This document shows positions 44,641 through 54,069 of a DNA stretch of 54,748 nt, piece by piece. Position 1 is the first letter of the stretch; each line of letters starts with the position of its first letter. The notes beneath the pieces are model-generated. The model worked only from the letters and a program-made list of their open reading frames with translations, was not told the DNA's origin and did no database searches. The stretch is from Discostella pseudostelligera (lineage: Eukaryota > Bacillariophyta > Thalassiosirophyceae > Thalassiosirales > Thalassiosiraceae): positions 1-54,748 of the forward strand of contig JALLBK010000254.1 in NCBI GenBank assembly GCA_036940085.1, read 5' to 3'. Both the position numbers and the translations under genes were made by a program.

Positions 44641-46044
44641 ATGATACCAACCTATCGGATTGCAAATCAACATCAGAACAATATGATTCCGTCCGCATCC
44701 TCCACTTCAGTATCAAACCTATCCAGTGAAATGTCCGATGGAGTTCCCAGCTTTGGCTGTCGGAGAGGAGGATTTGATGAATACGAACTCACCCAGATTA
44801 TATGTGGTGATCGTCATCCTGATATTGATGGTGACGATGACGATCACGCAGAAGAAGATGGTGATATTATTCATTTTGAGGATGATGACGGCCATGATGA
44901 TGACTATGAAGGAGTCGGTGATCCCACCGAATATATCAACAAGCATTACCGTACTATCGCTATCGATGCCGTTGAGAAGATTGATGACAAGAAACCTCTA
45001 TTGAAAGATCTTGTACGCCTTGAGCTTCGCGTGGCAGAGCTCGAATCACAACTTACCGTCCAACAACATGCAGGGCGCGATTCTATGCACGATGAAAAAA
45101 CAGAAGATGTCTCTTCCAATCGGATGTTTGAGCAACAAAAAGTATCCCTCGAACAAGAGAACACTGTTCTCTTGCGCAAGTTGGTTGGCATGCATGAAGA
45201 ACTGTTCGCAGAACGAATTAACTCGATGAAAGCTCAGAATTTGTTGAAGGCTAAATTAAGCGTATTAAAGTCGGAAATGGATTGGACAAACGAGAGGAAC
45301 AATTCGCTGCTGAAGACAAATCTTGAATTGAAATCGATGTTGAGGAAGAGTGAGAAGACCAAAACCAAGAGGAGAAAAAGTATCGAAGGGGAGCTGGTTT
45401 GTCCATTCCCGATGGATGGAGAAAGACAACTAAGGCGGATGTCATACGGATCGAATGCATCTAGCACCATCGAGGATTCCATCAATTCCTTTTGTTTTGT
45501 TAGGGAGTTACCAAAAGCAACTGTGCAACCTGCGAAAGTTGTCTCGAAACAGGTGCCTTCTCGAAGGGCAACCGTGCAATCCACTGAGGAGTACGTTCCA
45601 TTCCCCAAGGATAAAAGAAGAGCAACCGTCACTGGGCCGTCCTTTTCTTCCAAGCGCTCCGGACTCCTTGATGCAGTCCTCTCATTCCTTCCTCGTGTAG
45701 TAGGAGGCAGTCAACGCGGTAGCCGGGATGACAAGAATGTTGAGTGGTATAGCGCCAATGGTATCAACATCAACACCAACACCGATGAATACCCTTTCAC
45801 AGAGCAAAACTTATATCCCTCTCGCTGGCAGTCTGTATCATCTCAACAGTACCACCAACATCAAGGACTCGAGCGGGCCGAGCAACACGAGTCATGGTCA
45901 GCAGCAGATGAGATCAACGTCCAAACAGAGTTGTTCAATTTCAAGTCTTTGGCCAAGATTGACAAATCATATCATTCCTTGCCCAGTGACATCTCATTCT
46001 CCATACAAAGTGACAGCGGAGTTAAGTCTAATCCGATATGGTGA
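44641..46044 (+). CDS. Coiled-coil protein with repeated RRxS/T sites, function unknown
   Basis: Single exon, 467 residues. After an acidic N-terminal part (DGDDDDHAEEDGD and similar), residues ~115-240 are strongly coiled-coil: LVRLELRVAELESQLTVQQ, KVSLEQENTVLLRKL and LKAKLSVLKSEM. A basic cluster (KTKTKRRKS) follows, a likely nuclear signal. The second half is Ser-rich with four Arg-Arg-x-Ser/Thr sites (RRKS, RRMS, RRAT, RRAT), the consensus for PKA-type kinases. VPFP recurs next to these. No known domain, signal peptide or membrane segment is seen. The gene is supported by its length and patterned sequence. Confidence 0.65.
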   Translation: MIPTYRIANQHQNNMIPSASSTSVSNLSSEMSDGVPSFGCRRGGFDEYELTQIICGDRHPDIDGDDDDHAEEDGDIIHFEDDDGHDDDYEGVGDPTEYINKHYRTIAIDAVEKIDDKKPLLKDLVRLELRVAELESQLTVQQHAGRDSMHDEKTEDVSSNRMFEQQKVSLEQENTVLLRKLVGMHEELFAERINSMKAQNLLKAKLSVLKSEMDWTNERNNSLLKTNLELKSMLRKSEKTKTKRRKSIEGELVCPFPMDGERQLRRMSYGSNASSTIEDSINSFCFVRELPKATVQPAKVVSKQVPSRRATVQSTEEYVPFPKDKRRATVTGPSFSSKRSGLLDAVLSFLPRVVGGSQRGSRDDKNVEWYSANGININTNTDEYPFTEQNLYPSRWQSVSSQQYHQHQGLERAEQHESWSAADEINVQTELFNFKSLAKIDKSYHSLPSDISFSIQSDSGVKSNPIW

Positions 46045-46242
46045 CTTCCTTGTCGCCATTCATGATGCTCAACTCTAATGACAGACTTAGTTTTCAGTGA
46101 ACACTCTGCCAATCAATACGTTCGCAGAAGTTGTTTGCTTGTTTTATGCATAATGGTTCCATTGAAATAATTTAGCATGATTGTAGAAAGATAATGCATC
46201 CGGTGCATCTTTGATCGGGCTACATGTAGCATTCGCCTATAC

Positions 46243-48838
46243 TTATCGTCCATTCACAAGGTCTTCCAACATTTCGGTCGTCATGACACCCTGTTTTGGG
46301 AAGAATCGTCCCACACGATGTCTTACCCAGTAAGGCGGTTTCGCGGTACCTCCATTTGGTGAATTCCGATGATTGTAGAATTTGTACAAATACTTCTCAA
46401 TGCGAATGTATTTTGGTGATGCATCCTCTAAAGACTCCCATGGATCATATTCGATTAAATCAATGACATCCTTTTCTTGACGTAGGAGCTTCAAAAGGAG
46501 ACTCATGAGCCACGGACTCCTCTCTACTCGTCCGCTCTGCGATGCTATCCACATTTGCCAATCTAGTCTATGATGATATGGGCTTATCCATTTTGGGCTT
46601 CGGTGAACATCTCCAGGCTTGACCTTAAAATGGTACTCCTTCCATGGCCCCTTGATATCACTTGCTGATTCGATTATTAGTTCTTCTCGCTGTTCCGCTA
46701 CCACTCCAAAAGCACCATACGTCCCACAGAGACGCAATTTATCGAAAGATCCATTCATAATCTGGCGTTGGGCCAACAGATTTCGAACTACATTGATGTT
46801 GAGTTTCACCGCTAGTGCGAAGAATGCAATACTGACGAAGTTTCTGAGCATCGGCGCCGGCACAGAATTGATATTGCCAGAGATATAACTTTGCGTCGCA
46901 CGAGTACCGAAGAATACGATGTTCTGCGCTATTGATGGCAGAGCATTCATTAAGAAGACGTCGTCGAAGCAGAATATTGCAGGGACCTATGATGTGTTGC
47001 CGTGCAGCAAAACACAGTGAGTTAAGCAGCTGTGATATTCGCATAGCAAACTAATGAATGGACGTACAATTGTAAGCCAGTTCAAGAAGCTGAGATGTCG
47101 AAGATGATAAAACGGCGTTAGCAAATATGCATGTCATGACGCCACAAACCTGTATCAATATACTCACCTCAGATTTCCGCTAGATATCAAAATCCACTGG
47201 AACATAATTTGAATTATTCCACCAACTTGTCTCAATTTCCGAGATGGCATCAGTAGCAGAAATGGGGCCACCAACTCCACGAAATGATTGCTATACACCT
47301 CAAATCGATGCCACCATTTGGGGTTGAAATGAAAATATCTGCTGAATGGATTGGGCACGGGCTGTCATGCAGAGAAACGGATGATATGATGGTTAGAATA
47401 CACCTGAACACACCATGAAAGCATCATACACACTGCAAACTCATCATAACTCAACTTGTGTCTCATAAAAGTAATCCATAGTAGACATATTGCCGAGTTT
47501 CCACTTCATATCGGATGATTTGAATTTAATCAATCCTGCACCTAGCATGATTTTGAAGAGATACCATCGAATTGCCCAAATTGCCAGTGTTGGTACAGGA
47601 AATACCACACCACTACTCGGACCAAAGAATGGATTCAAACTAAGCAATGGCACCATGAACATGGACAGGAAGGTAAGCTCTGTCAATTGCATCTCCCATC
47701 CATATCCATAAAATTCTCCCCCCACTGCCATAAAACTACGTTGTATACTCCACAATCCCAACAATACGAACACATTGGCCGATCCAGTACACAGTATAAT
47801 TGACGAGAGAAATAATCCAACATTGGCAAGATTGGTAAGCCATGGATTGAGTTTGTGTCTATTGGGTGCCAACCATAGGAGTGTTAGCAGTGGTCGATCT
47901 GTCTTATCTGTACGATGCAAGAATTTGTCATGAAGGAAAATATCTATTGGTCCACCAATGAGGTTATTTTTCCATCGTGTGAATAAGTTGGTGATGTTAC
48001 CCCTGCGTGTTGTCAATGTTGAAGAATAATTTTGGCGCTCTATTAGCCACTCGTTTCGTCGTTGAGATTTGTCCATGGCACGTAAGTCACACTCATTCAA
48101 AATATGTCGGGCGGGCAATATTCCATGATCTCCAATAAGTCCATTATTTTGGAATTTGGCAATGGAGAATGCAGTTGTGTAAACAATGGCCAATAGGCGT
48201 AGGAAGAGTGTTCGAGTGAGATGATAGGAAGGTGGTGCAGAAGTGGTGGCGGCGGTGCTGGCGATAGTGCTACCCAAGATTGATGAAGAAGAGGCGGTGA
48301 AAATGTTTGACAATGATATTGCCAAGGCTGGTTGTTGTTGGAAAGCAAAGATGCACATGGAAGCAATGAGAATCGGTGCAATACGGACTGCATTCCTGGA
48401 TGTGGACGGGTGGCCTTTTCGAACCAATGGCTGCAATGAAAGTAGTTGACGCCGCCGTCGTCGCAATCCAATCGAAATTTTAGGCATACTTCCCAAAGTT
48501 GACATTGTGCTATGACGATTCACCTTTCCCAACTCGACATAGTGCGTTGACGTCATTGATGGCAATGGTGATGGTGAGAATGCTTCCGCGAATACATGGC
48601 TCCTCGTCGTCAATGCCAACGACGTCGACAGGTTGCCAACAACGCGAAAGAAAGCGTTGATGATGATTAATAATAAGAATGCGACTTTGACACCGCTACT
48701 ATTGCTCATCGTTACTGTGGCTGTGGCTGGGCTTTGGGACATCGCATTGTCTTTGTCACTGTCAAGCTCGAGTGTGTACCATATTATGTCCGCTGCCCGC
48801 TGAGATGAGGGCGGGCCGCGGACAGACGGACGGTGCAT
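46243..48838 (-). CDS. Lipase maturation factor (LMF1/LMF2)-like ER membrane protein
   Basis: Four minus-strand exons, 48838..47456, 47361..47168, 47089..47068 and 46986..46243, join in phase to 780 residues. Exon 3 is only 22 nt, yet its splice recreates the family block SFLNWLTIVPAIF. LMF signatures are clear: GLIKFKSSDMKWKLGNMSTM with DYFYETQPVPNP across the first intron, and KVKPGDVHRSPKWISPYHHR followed by LDWQMWIAS near the C terminus. LMFs are multi-pass ER proteins needed for folding of secreted lipases; the diatom role is unknown. About eight hydrophobic segments are visible. The N-terminal ~190 residues before YHLTRTLFLRLLAIVY are lineage-specific and Ser-rich. I start at the first ATG; a later one (MSNSSGVKVAF) directly before a hydrophobic segment is an alternative. 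Confidence 0.9.
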
Positions 48839-49205
48839 CGACTTTCCGTTCGACACTATCTCGTCTCATTTCTCGAATTTGAATGGGTTCTAATTTAAAC
48901 TTTAAAATTAGCGCCTTATGCAGCCACGGAGTCTGAGACTGTATGTGAAATTGTACTGTTTCCTTTTTAGAAGTATCAATTGGTGGTTTCTCGTATTCGA
49001 ATGGCTTCGCCGTAGAATCTCCACTCTAAGAATTGTATGGATAATTGGCGGGAAACCACCCTCAGCCAGACGAGAAGCAAAGTCTCACAGCCATCGAATT
49101 TTTCACCACCATAACCGACGACGCGAGACGCGACGATTCTCAAGCCGATGCACCATTACGAACGACGGAACAAACCAAGCCTAATAGAACAAAGCATTCA
49201 TCATC
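48839..49205. promoter_or_regulatory. Divergent promoter with ATTGGCGGGAAA box
   Basis: Region between the LMF-like gene (-) and DBP8 (+). GGCGGGAAA at 49047-49055 is preceded by ATT, an E2F-like core about 155 bp before the helicase ATG. Short AT-rich stretches lie near 48890-48910. Confidence 0.5.
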
Positions 49206-51299
49206 ATGTCTAGCCTCTTCCGAAAAGACTCCAAGCGGAAGAGACCCGCCGCCACCACTGCGGTCACTGATGAAAACGGCATTGATGGTGGTGGCGTCGT
49301 AATCGAAAATGTTGTGCCGAATCGGAGCAGTAGCATCGGTAGAGGTAGAGGTGCGGCAGCAGCATCAGCAGCAGACACATCGCATCTTCGTCGTCCAAAC
49401 TCTTCCTCGTCGACAATCACCAATGTCAATACCACCAGAAGCAGTAGTAGCAGCACGATGACAACCTTTGCCAATTTAGGCCTCTGTCCTCCACTTGTAT
49501 CCACATGTCGTAAATTGGGGTTCGTCAAGCCCACACCCGTCCAACGAGCGATTATACCCCGAATACTGCATGATTTCCACAACACATCCAGCAACAACAC
49601 ATCATCCTCCTCGTCGTCACATCTACTAGTACTCTCAGCAACTGGCTCCGGCAAAACAGCAGCCTTCGCCCTCCCTCTCCTGCACCTCCTCTCCCATGAC
49701 CCTTACGGCATATACGCTTTAGTCATTACACCCACACGTGAATTGGCCAAACAGATCCAACAACAGATATTAGCCTTGGGATGCGGCTCCGGATGGAAGA
49801 TTACAGTTTCATTAATTGTGGGAGGGGAGGATATGACACGACAGGGATTGGAATTGGGAAAACAACCTAATTTTGTGGTGGGTACTCCTGGACGGGTGGC
49901 GGAATTATGTCGCGGTGGTAGTGGAGGAGATGGAAATGGAAGTAGTGGAAATGGAAGAGGAATGTACAAACCCAACTTTACCAAGGTGAAATTTGTTGTT
50001 TTGGATGAAGCAGATCGATTATTGTGTCCACGGAGTGGATTTGAACGGGATGTGGCGGAGATATTATTGCAGAGCACTACCACTACTACTATCGCCTCCA
50101 CCACTACAGACATTGCCACCGGTGAAAAACAACCAACAACGGAACGACGAATTCGAAGAGATCTATGCCGTACACTCTTATTTAGTGCAACATTGACAAG
50201 ATCATTAAAAAGTTTGGAGGAGATGGCTGGTGCAGGTATGGGACGATTGCCATTGACCAAGGTTTTGATTCGAGAGGATGGTAGTAGTTGGGAAACGGAG
50301 GAGAAGGATGACGCAGGCAAGGGTGATAGGAAAGATAAGAAGAGAAAAGTCGGTAGTGAAGATGATGTTGCATCCAACGGTGCAAATGATAGTGATGATG
50401 AAAACAGCGATTGTGATGCTAGCGAGGAGTCCGATCATGGATCCACACCCAACATACCCGCTGGTCTACGTCAAGAATATATCTTCATGCCATCTCGTGT
50501 CCGCGAGGCATATTTGCTTTGTGCTATCCGAACGCTCATGACCAATGGTGGACGTGGCAAGAAGGTCAATTCCAATAGTAACGGGTCGGGGTGGAACAAC
50601 AATACCAATTCGAGAAATGTGAATGTTGCAGCCATCATGGATGGAGGAGACGATAACGACGATGTGGACATTAGAAATGATGATACCACCACAGGCAAGA
50701 AGTCGAGATATCCATTGGCACAATCGGCAATCATCTTCGTACCCACATGTGAGCGATGTGCCCACATCTCGGGCATATTGACTGAATTGGGCATACACAA
50801 CGTTGCACTGCATTCTCTCCTGTCACAAAATCGCCGATTAGCATCGTTGGGGACATTCCAATCACAGAGGGTCCGTATCCTCGTGGCAACCGACGTTGCG
50901 AGTAGAGGACTGGATATTCCAGAGGTAGACTTGGTAATCAATGCGGAATTACCCCGTCGTGCGGTCGATTATGTTCATAGAGTGGGACGAACCGCTCGCG
51001 CTGGACGACGAGGACGCGCCGTTAGCTTGGTGGGTGAGCAAGATGTTGATTTGGTACATGAAGCCGAACGCATTACTGGTAGGTCGCTTGAAAAGTGTGA
51101 GGAGATTACCGACGATATGGCAGTGCGGTTGTTAGGACCGGTGGCCAAGGCTAGTAGATTAACGAAGATGAAATTGATGGATATTGGGTTTGATGAATTG
51201 GTGGCGAAGCATAGAGAAAGGAAGCGCAGAGATAGAAGACGGAGGGAGAAGGCCGAGAGGGCGGCGAGGAAAGCGTCGGCGAAGGTGAACGGAAGGTGA
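49206..51299 (+). CDS. DBP8: DEAD-box RNA helicase DBP8/DDX49
   Basis: Single exon, 697 residues; nucleolar ATP-dependent helicase of small-subunit rRNA processing. All helicase motifs are present: Q motif with F88 and KPTPVQ (108-113), motif I SATGSGKT (144-151), Ia PTRELA, TPGR, DEAD in VVLDEADRLL, SAT in LLFSATLT, then VATDVASRGLDIPEVDLVIN and YVHRVGRTARAG. AINAELPRR-type wording and the C-terminal LMDIGFDELVAKHRERKRRD match the Dbp8/DDX49 subgroup (about 430-480 residues elsewhere). The extra length is an N-terminal Ser/Thr tail and acidic, Asn-rich insertions between the two RecA domains (residues ~380-420 and ~450-495). The C terminus is a highly basic tail, typical of nucleolar helicases. 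Confidence 0.92.
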   Translation: MSSLFRKDSKRKRPAATTAVTDENGIDGGGVVIENVVPNRSSSIGRGRGAAAASAADTSHLRRPNSSSSTITNVNTTRSSSSSTMTTFANLGLCPPLVSTCRKLGFVKPTPVQRAIIPRILHDFHNTSSNNTSSSSSSHLLVLSATGSGKTAAFALPLLHLLSHDPYGIYALVITPTRELAKQIQQQILALGCGSGWKITVSLIVGGEDMTRQGLELGKQPNFVVGTPGRVAELCRGGSGGDGNGSSGNGRGMYKPNFTKVKFVVLDEADRLLCPRSGFERDVAEILLQSTTTTTIASTTTDIATGEKQPTTERRIRRDLCRTLLFSATLTRSLKSLEEMAGAGMGRLPLTKVLIREDGSSWETEEKDDAGKGDRKDKKRKVGSEDDVASNGANDSDDENSDCDASEESDHGSTPNIPAGLRQEYIFMPSRVREAYLLCAIRTLMTNGGRGKKVNSNSNGSGWNNNTNSRNVNVAAIMDGGDDNDDVDIRNDDTTTGKKSRYPLAQSAIIFVPTCERCAHISGILTELGIHNVALHSLLSQNRRLASLGTFQSQRVRILVATDVASRGLDIPEVDLVINAELPRRAVDYVHRVGRTARAGRRGRAVSLVGEQDVDLVHEAERITGRSLEKCEEITDDMAVRLLGPVAKASRLTKMKLMDIGFDELVAKHRERKRRDRRRREKAERAARKASAKVNGR

Positions 51300-51504
51300 A
51301 ACAACATGATGAGGTTCTTATGATCTGAACGATTGAAGGAAATAGGCTCCATACTAAATCGCTTGACATGGTACCACTGACTGCTCTAAAAGCCGAAGAT
51401 GGAACACAGCATAAATAGATGCCACGGCTACCTCATCGCCACACTATCTTGCACCCAATAGTTTCTTTCATTGCCACATCAGCTGACTCCAATTGACTCT
51501 TATT

Positions 51505-52414
51505 CTAGACAGCAATCTCCCAATTACGTAATCGACAATGCACCTTGGCGCAAGATGACATGTAATCTTGAGCACCCAAACCCATAGCATACGAGCTAGT
51601 TGCTGCCTCTTTCATGTAATGCTCCGCTTTAGTTGGCTCATTCCGAATTTCGCAGCTTTGACATGTTGCGCAAATTTTGGCAAAGCAAAAGTACACCCAA
51701 GAAGTAGTTAGTGAATACTATATGGAAGCTGATCATCGAGTTGTTTGCGAAATAATCACAAACTCACTATAAACCCAGGTAGAACAAGGAGTAGAATTCA
51801 TCACTCATGGTCCCAGTATGTCCCGCATTTCGTAAATCAAATTCTGTTGCTCCATCATTGCGAAATAGTGAGTAAACAGTCGACATGATTCGTCTTCGAT
51901 CAGTCTTTCCATTCGATAACTTCATGCGGTTCTCCGGAGGAAAGGTATTGTTGTTGTTATCATCTATCCGTGCCAGACATGCAATATCCCAAACAATCTC
52001 CTCAACGTCCAATGGATTTACAGACACATCGAGACGAAATTGAGCACTCCCCTCTTGGAAACGATTTAGGTAGTAATAGCTGATGCCACGTTGCCATAGA
52101 TATGGTGACAATGAACCTTCTGGTACGGCTAGTGCATCTGCCTTGTCGAAATAGAAAAGCGAGGATGGGACGTCAAAATTACGGAAGCATTGCATTCCCT
52201 TCTGTATGAGGATACGTGGCGATTCTGGTTCGAGTGGCATTGGTGCTGCATATAATGATGTCATCTCGATAGTGATAAGGGGATTAGTTTTGGTGCTCGG
52301 CCCAACACTGTAACTGGATGAGTGTAGAAATGCAGAAGCATTGATTCTTTCTATGAAGATCGCGAGGATAAAGAGAGCCGGTATGACGGAACGCGAGTGG
52401 TATAAATGCATCAT
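51505..52414 (-). CDS. Plastid-targeted TPR-like protein
   Basis: Two minus-strand exons, 52414..51768 and 51655..51505, give 265 residues; the 112-bp intron splits LGLY so that SLFYLGLYCEIRNEPTKAEH is restored. The N terminus is a signal peptide (PALFILAIFIERINASAF) with the ASAF|LH plastid cleavage motif. The rest contains TPR-like helices: ILIQKGMQCFRNFDVPSSLF, the block SPYLWQRGISYYYLNRFQEG and TKAEHYMKEAATSSYAM. It resembles small plastid TPR proteins that are widespread in algae and plants and have no settled function. A TTTCCCGCC box lies about 240 bp upstream of its start. Gene structure is well supported; partners are unknown. Confidence 0.8.
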
Positions 52415-52560
52415 TGTTACTTCTCTCTACTAAAGGTAGTAAGTACTCGCCTTCGCGGACGGAAGCAACGCGTCAGCAATGGATGATCATCATGGTGACG
52501 TCGATGGTGGTGATGATATTATTATGATGGAATCGATGCCGCCGCCGACGGCGATTGACG

Positions 52561-52900
52561 ATGCCGACTGCCGACTGCCGACTGCCGACGATGCATCGCA
52601 CGTGCATGAGCCATGATGAGCCCTGCCTGAGCCCCCTCCAAAAGAAGTTTCCCGCCAGAAGGTGACTCACTCTTATCCGCACTTCCACGAGGAAGTGTTG
52701 TACAATACGATGGTTTGAGGATGTCGCTGCTGGCTTGGTGGACAATATCACTACATATCAACCTGCCAACAACTGCTGATTAATGCTGCCTCCTGTTGCT
52801 GGTTGCCCCCCCCCAAACCTCACCACATCATCCTATTACCTTTTCTTCCTTGTCAATTGAGTGCATGACTCATGAGGAAGTCAGCAGTCGGCAGTCGGCA
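52561..52900. repeat. CCGACTG microsatellite and its inverted copy
   Basis: Three to four tandem GCCGACT units at 52563-52589; the inverted sequence CAGTCGGCAGTCGGCA recurs at 52885-52900, about 300 bp away. Confidence 0.75.
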
Positions 52901-53189
52901 CCAAGAAGAACAAGAGCATCACTTAAACGAACTCCGAACTCCTCATTCTGCCAAGAACAGTAGTAGCAGCGCCACAAGCAGCAGACACAAGACCACAACA
53001 AGAAGAAACATAAACTGTGTGACCATGTGATCTACACCTGCACTACTGCACCACCATGATCCCAGCAGAGTTGCATCATCATTGCTTCTAACAAGGCAGC
53101 AATAACAAAGACCCTGCCTCCTCATCATCCTGTGGCTCATCCTCACTCCTCACCCTGCTACTAGTACCTCCTTGTTGTGCATGATGACT

Positions 53190-53370
53190 CATCAATTCAT
53201 CTCATCCACTCACTTCATCCACCATCACTGCATCTGCCTTATCTGCTTCATCCACCACTTCATTCTCTTCATCCACTACTATGTCTCTTCATCCTCTTAT
53301 CCACTTCATCCGCCGCCTCATCCATCATCCAGCCCATCATCCATTTTATCCACCTCATCTACCCACTACC
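53190..53370. repeat. Degenerate CATCCA(C)/TTCATC tract
   Basis: About 180 bp of almost pure C/T/A with repeated CATCCAC and TTCATCC, strongly strand-asymmetric. Open frames across it are compositional. Confidence 0.75.
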
Positions 53371-53586
53371 TCTTACCTGAGCCTGTCTCACATCTCTCAT
53401 ACTTCTCAGATGTCTTCTACTACTATACTGCTGCCTCTAACTCCTCCTTCTACCTTCAACTCCTCCCAATGATACACAGAGTCAGCAGTCATCTATCTTG
53501 GCTGTCCTACTCCTAGTCCTACTACTCTCTACACTCTACTCCCATGTGCAACTGCAACTGGTGGTGCTGCTGGTGCAGACATGGAC

Positions 53587-53700
53587 CTAGTGTACACTAG
53601 ATTTAGGGTGAACTGTAGTGCATAGGGTAGTGTAGCACAAATTTGCTGCACTAGCATCCTAACTCCCAAAAAGCATGCTAGATTAGGGAGATCTATGTGC
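53587..53700. repeat. Palindrome-rich segment
   Basis: CTAGTGTACACTAG (53587-53600) is a perfect 14-bp palindrome. TAGTGTAGCACAAATTTGCTGCACTA (53628-53653) is a near-perfect hairpin with 10-bp arms. CTAGATTTAGGG and CTAGATTAGGG occur near each end, suggesting a small foldback element. Confidence 0.45.
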
Positions 53701-53987
53701 AGTCTTCTGATCGCCCTAGCATTTTAGTTGGTGCAAGTTTTGCTTTGTGATTTACCTCCCTAACTGGTTTTTAGGGTGCTTCTGGTCCTCCTCATTATCA
53801 TCCTCATCCATCATCCAAAAAGGTACTGCTGCTCCTCCTCGTCTCATCTTTTTGTTGATGGTATGGTGATCCTGCTCAGCCCTTCACCTGCTGCTCCTCC
53901 ATGTCATCCTCATCGTCCTCATCATCATCATCATAGGTTGTTAATTTCTGTGGTTTTACTAGTTTTACTTATGTATAATATTTTTTA

Positions 53988-54069
53988 CTGGGTTTAACTT
54001 GGTTAGGCAGTAATGAAAATAAGGCCTGGCAAAAATTGGTTGGGCACTGTGGGTAAAACCTAAACCCAG
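53988..54069. repeat. 82-bp foldback with 9-bp inverted ends
   Basis: CTGGGTTTA at 53988-53996 is the exact reverse complement of TAAACCCAG at 54061-54069. Possibly a tiny MITE relic; no clear target-site duplication. Confidence 0.35.

Noticed and set aside
52563..52900. Direct and inverted CCGACTG repeats as a CRISPR or transposon end
   Set aside because: Units are 7 bp without spacers, and the inverted copy is too short and imperfectly flanked to be a terminal repeat.
53172..53516. Ser/His/Pro-rich plus frames
   Set aside because: They translate a CATCCA simple-sequence tract; three overlapping frames are equally open.
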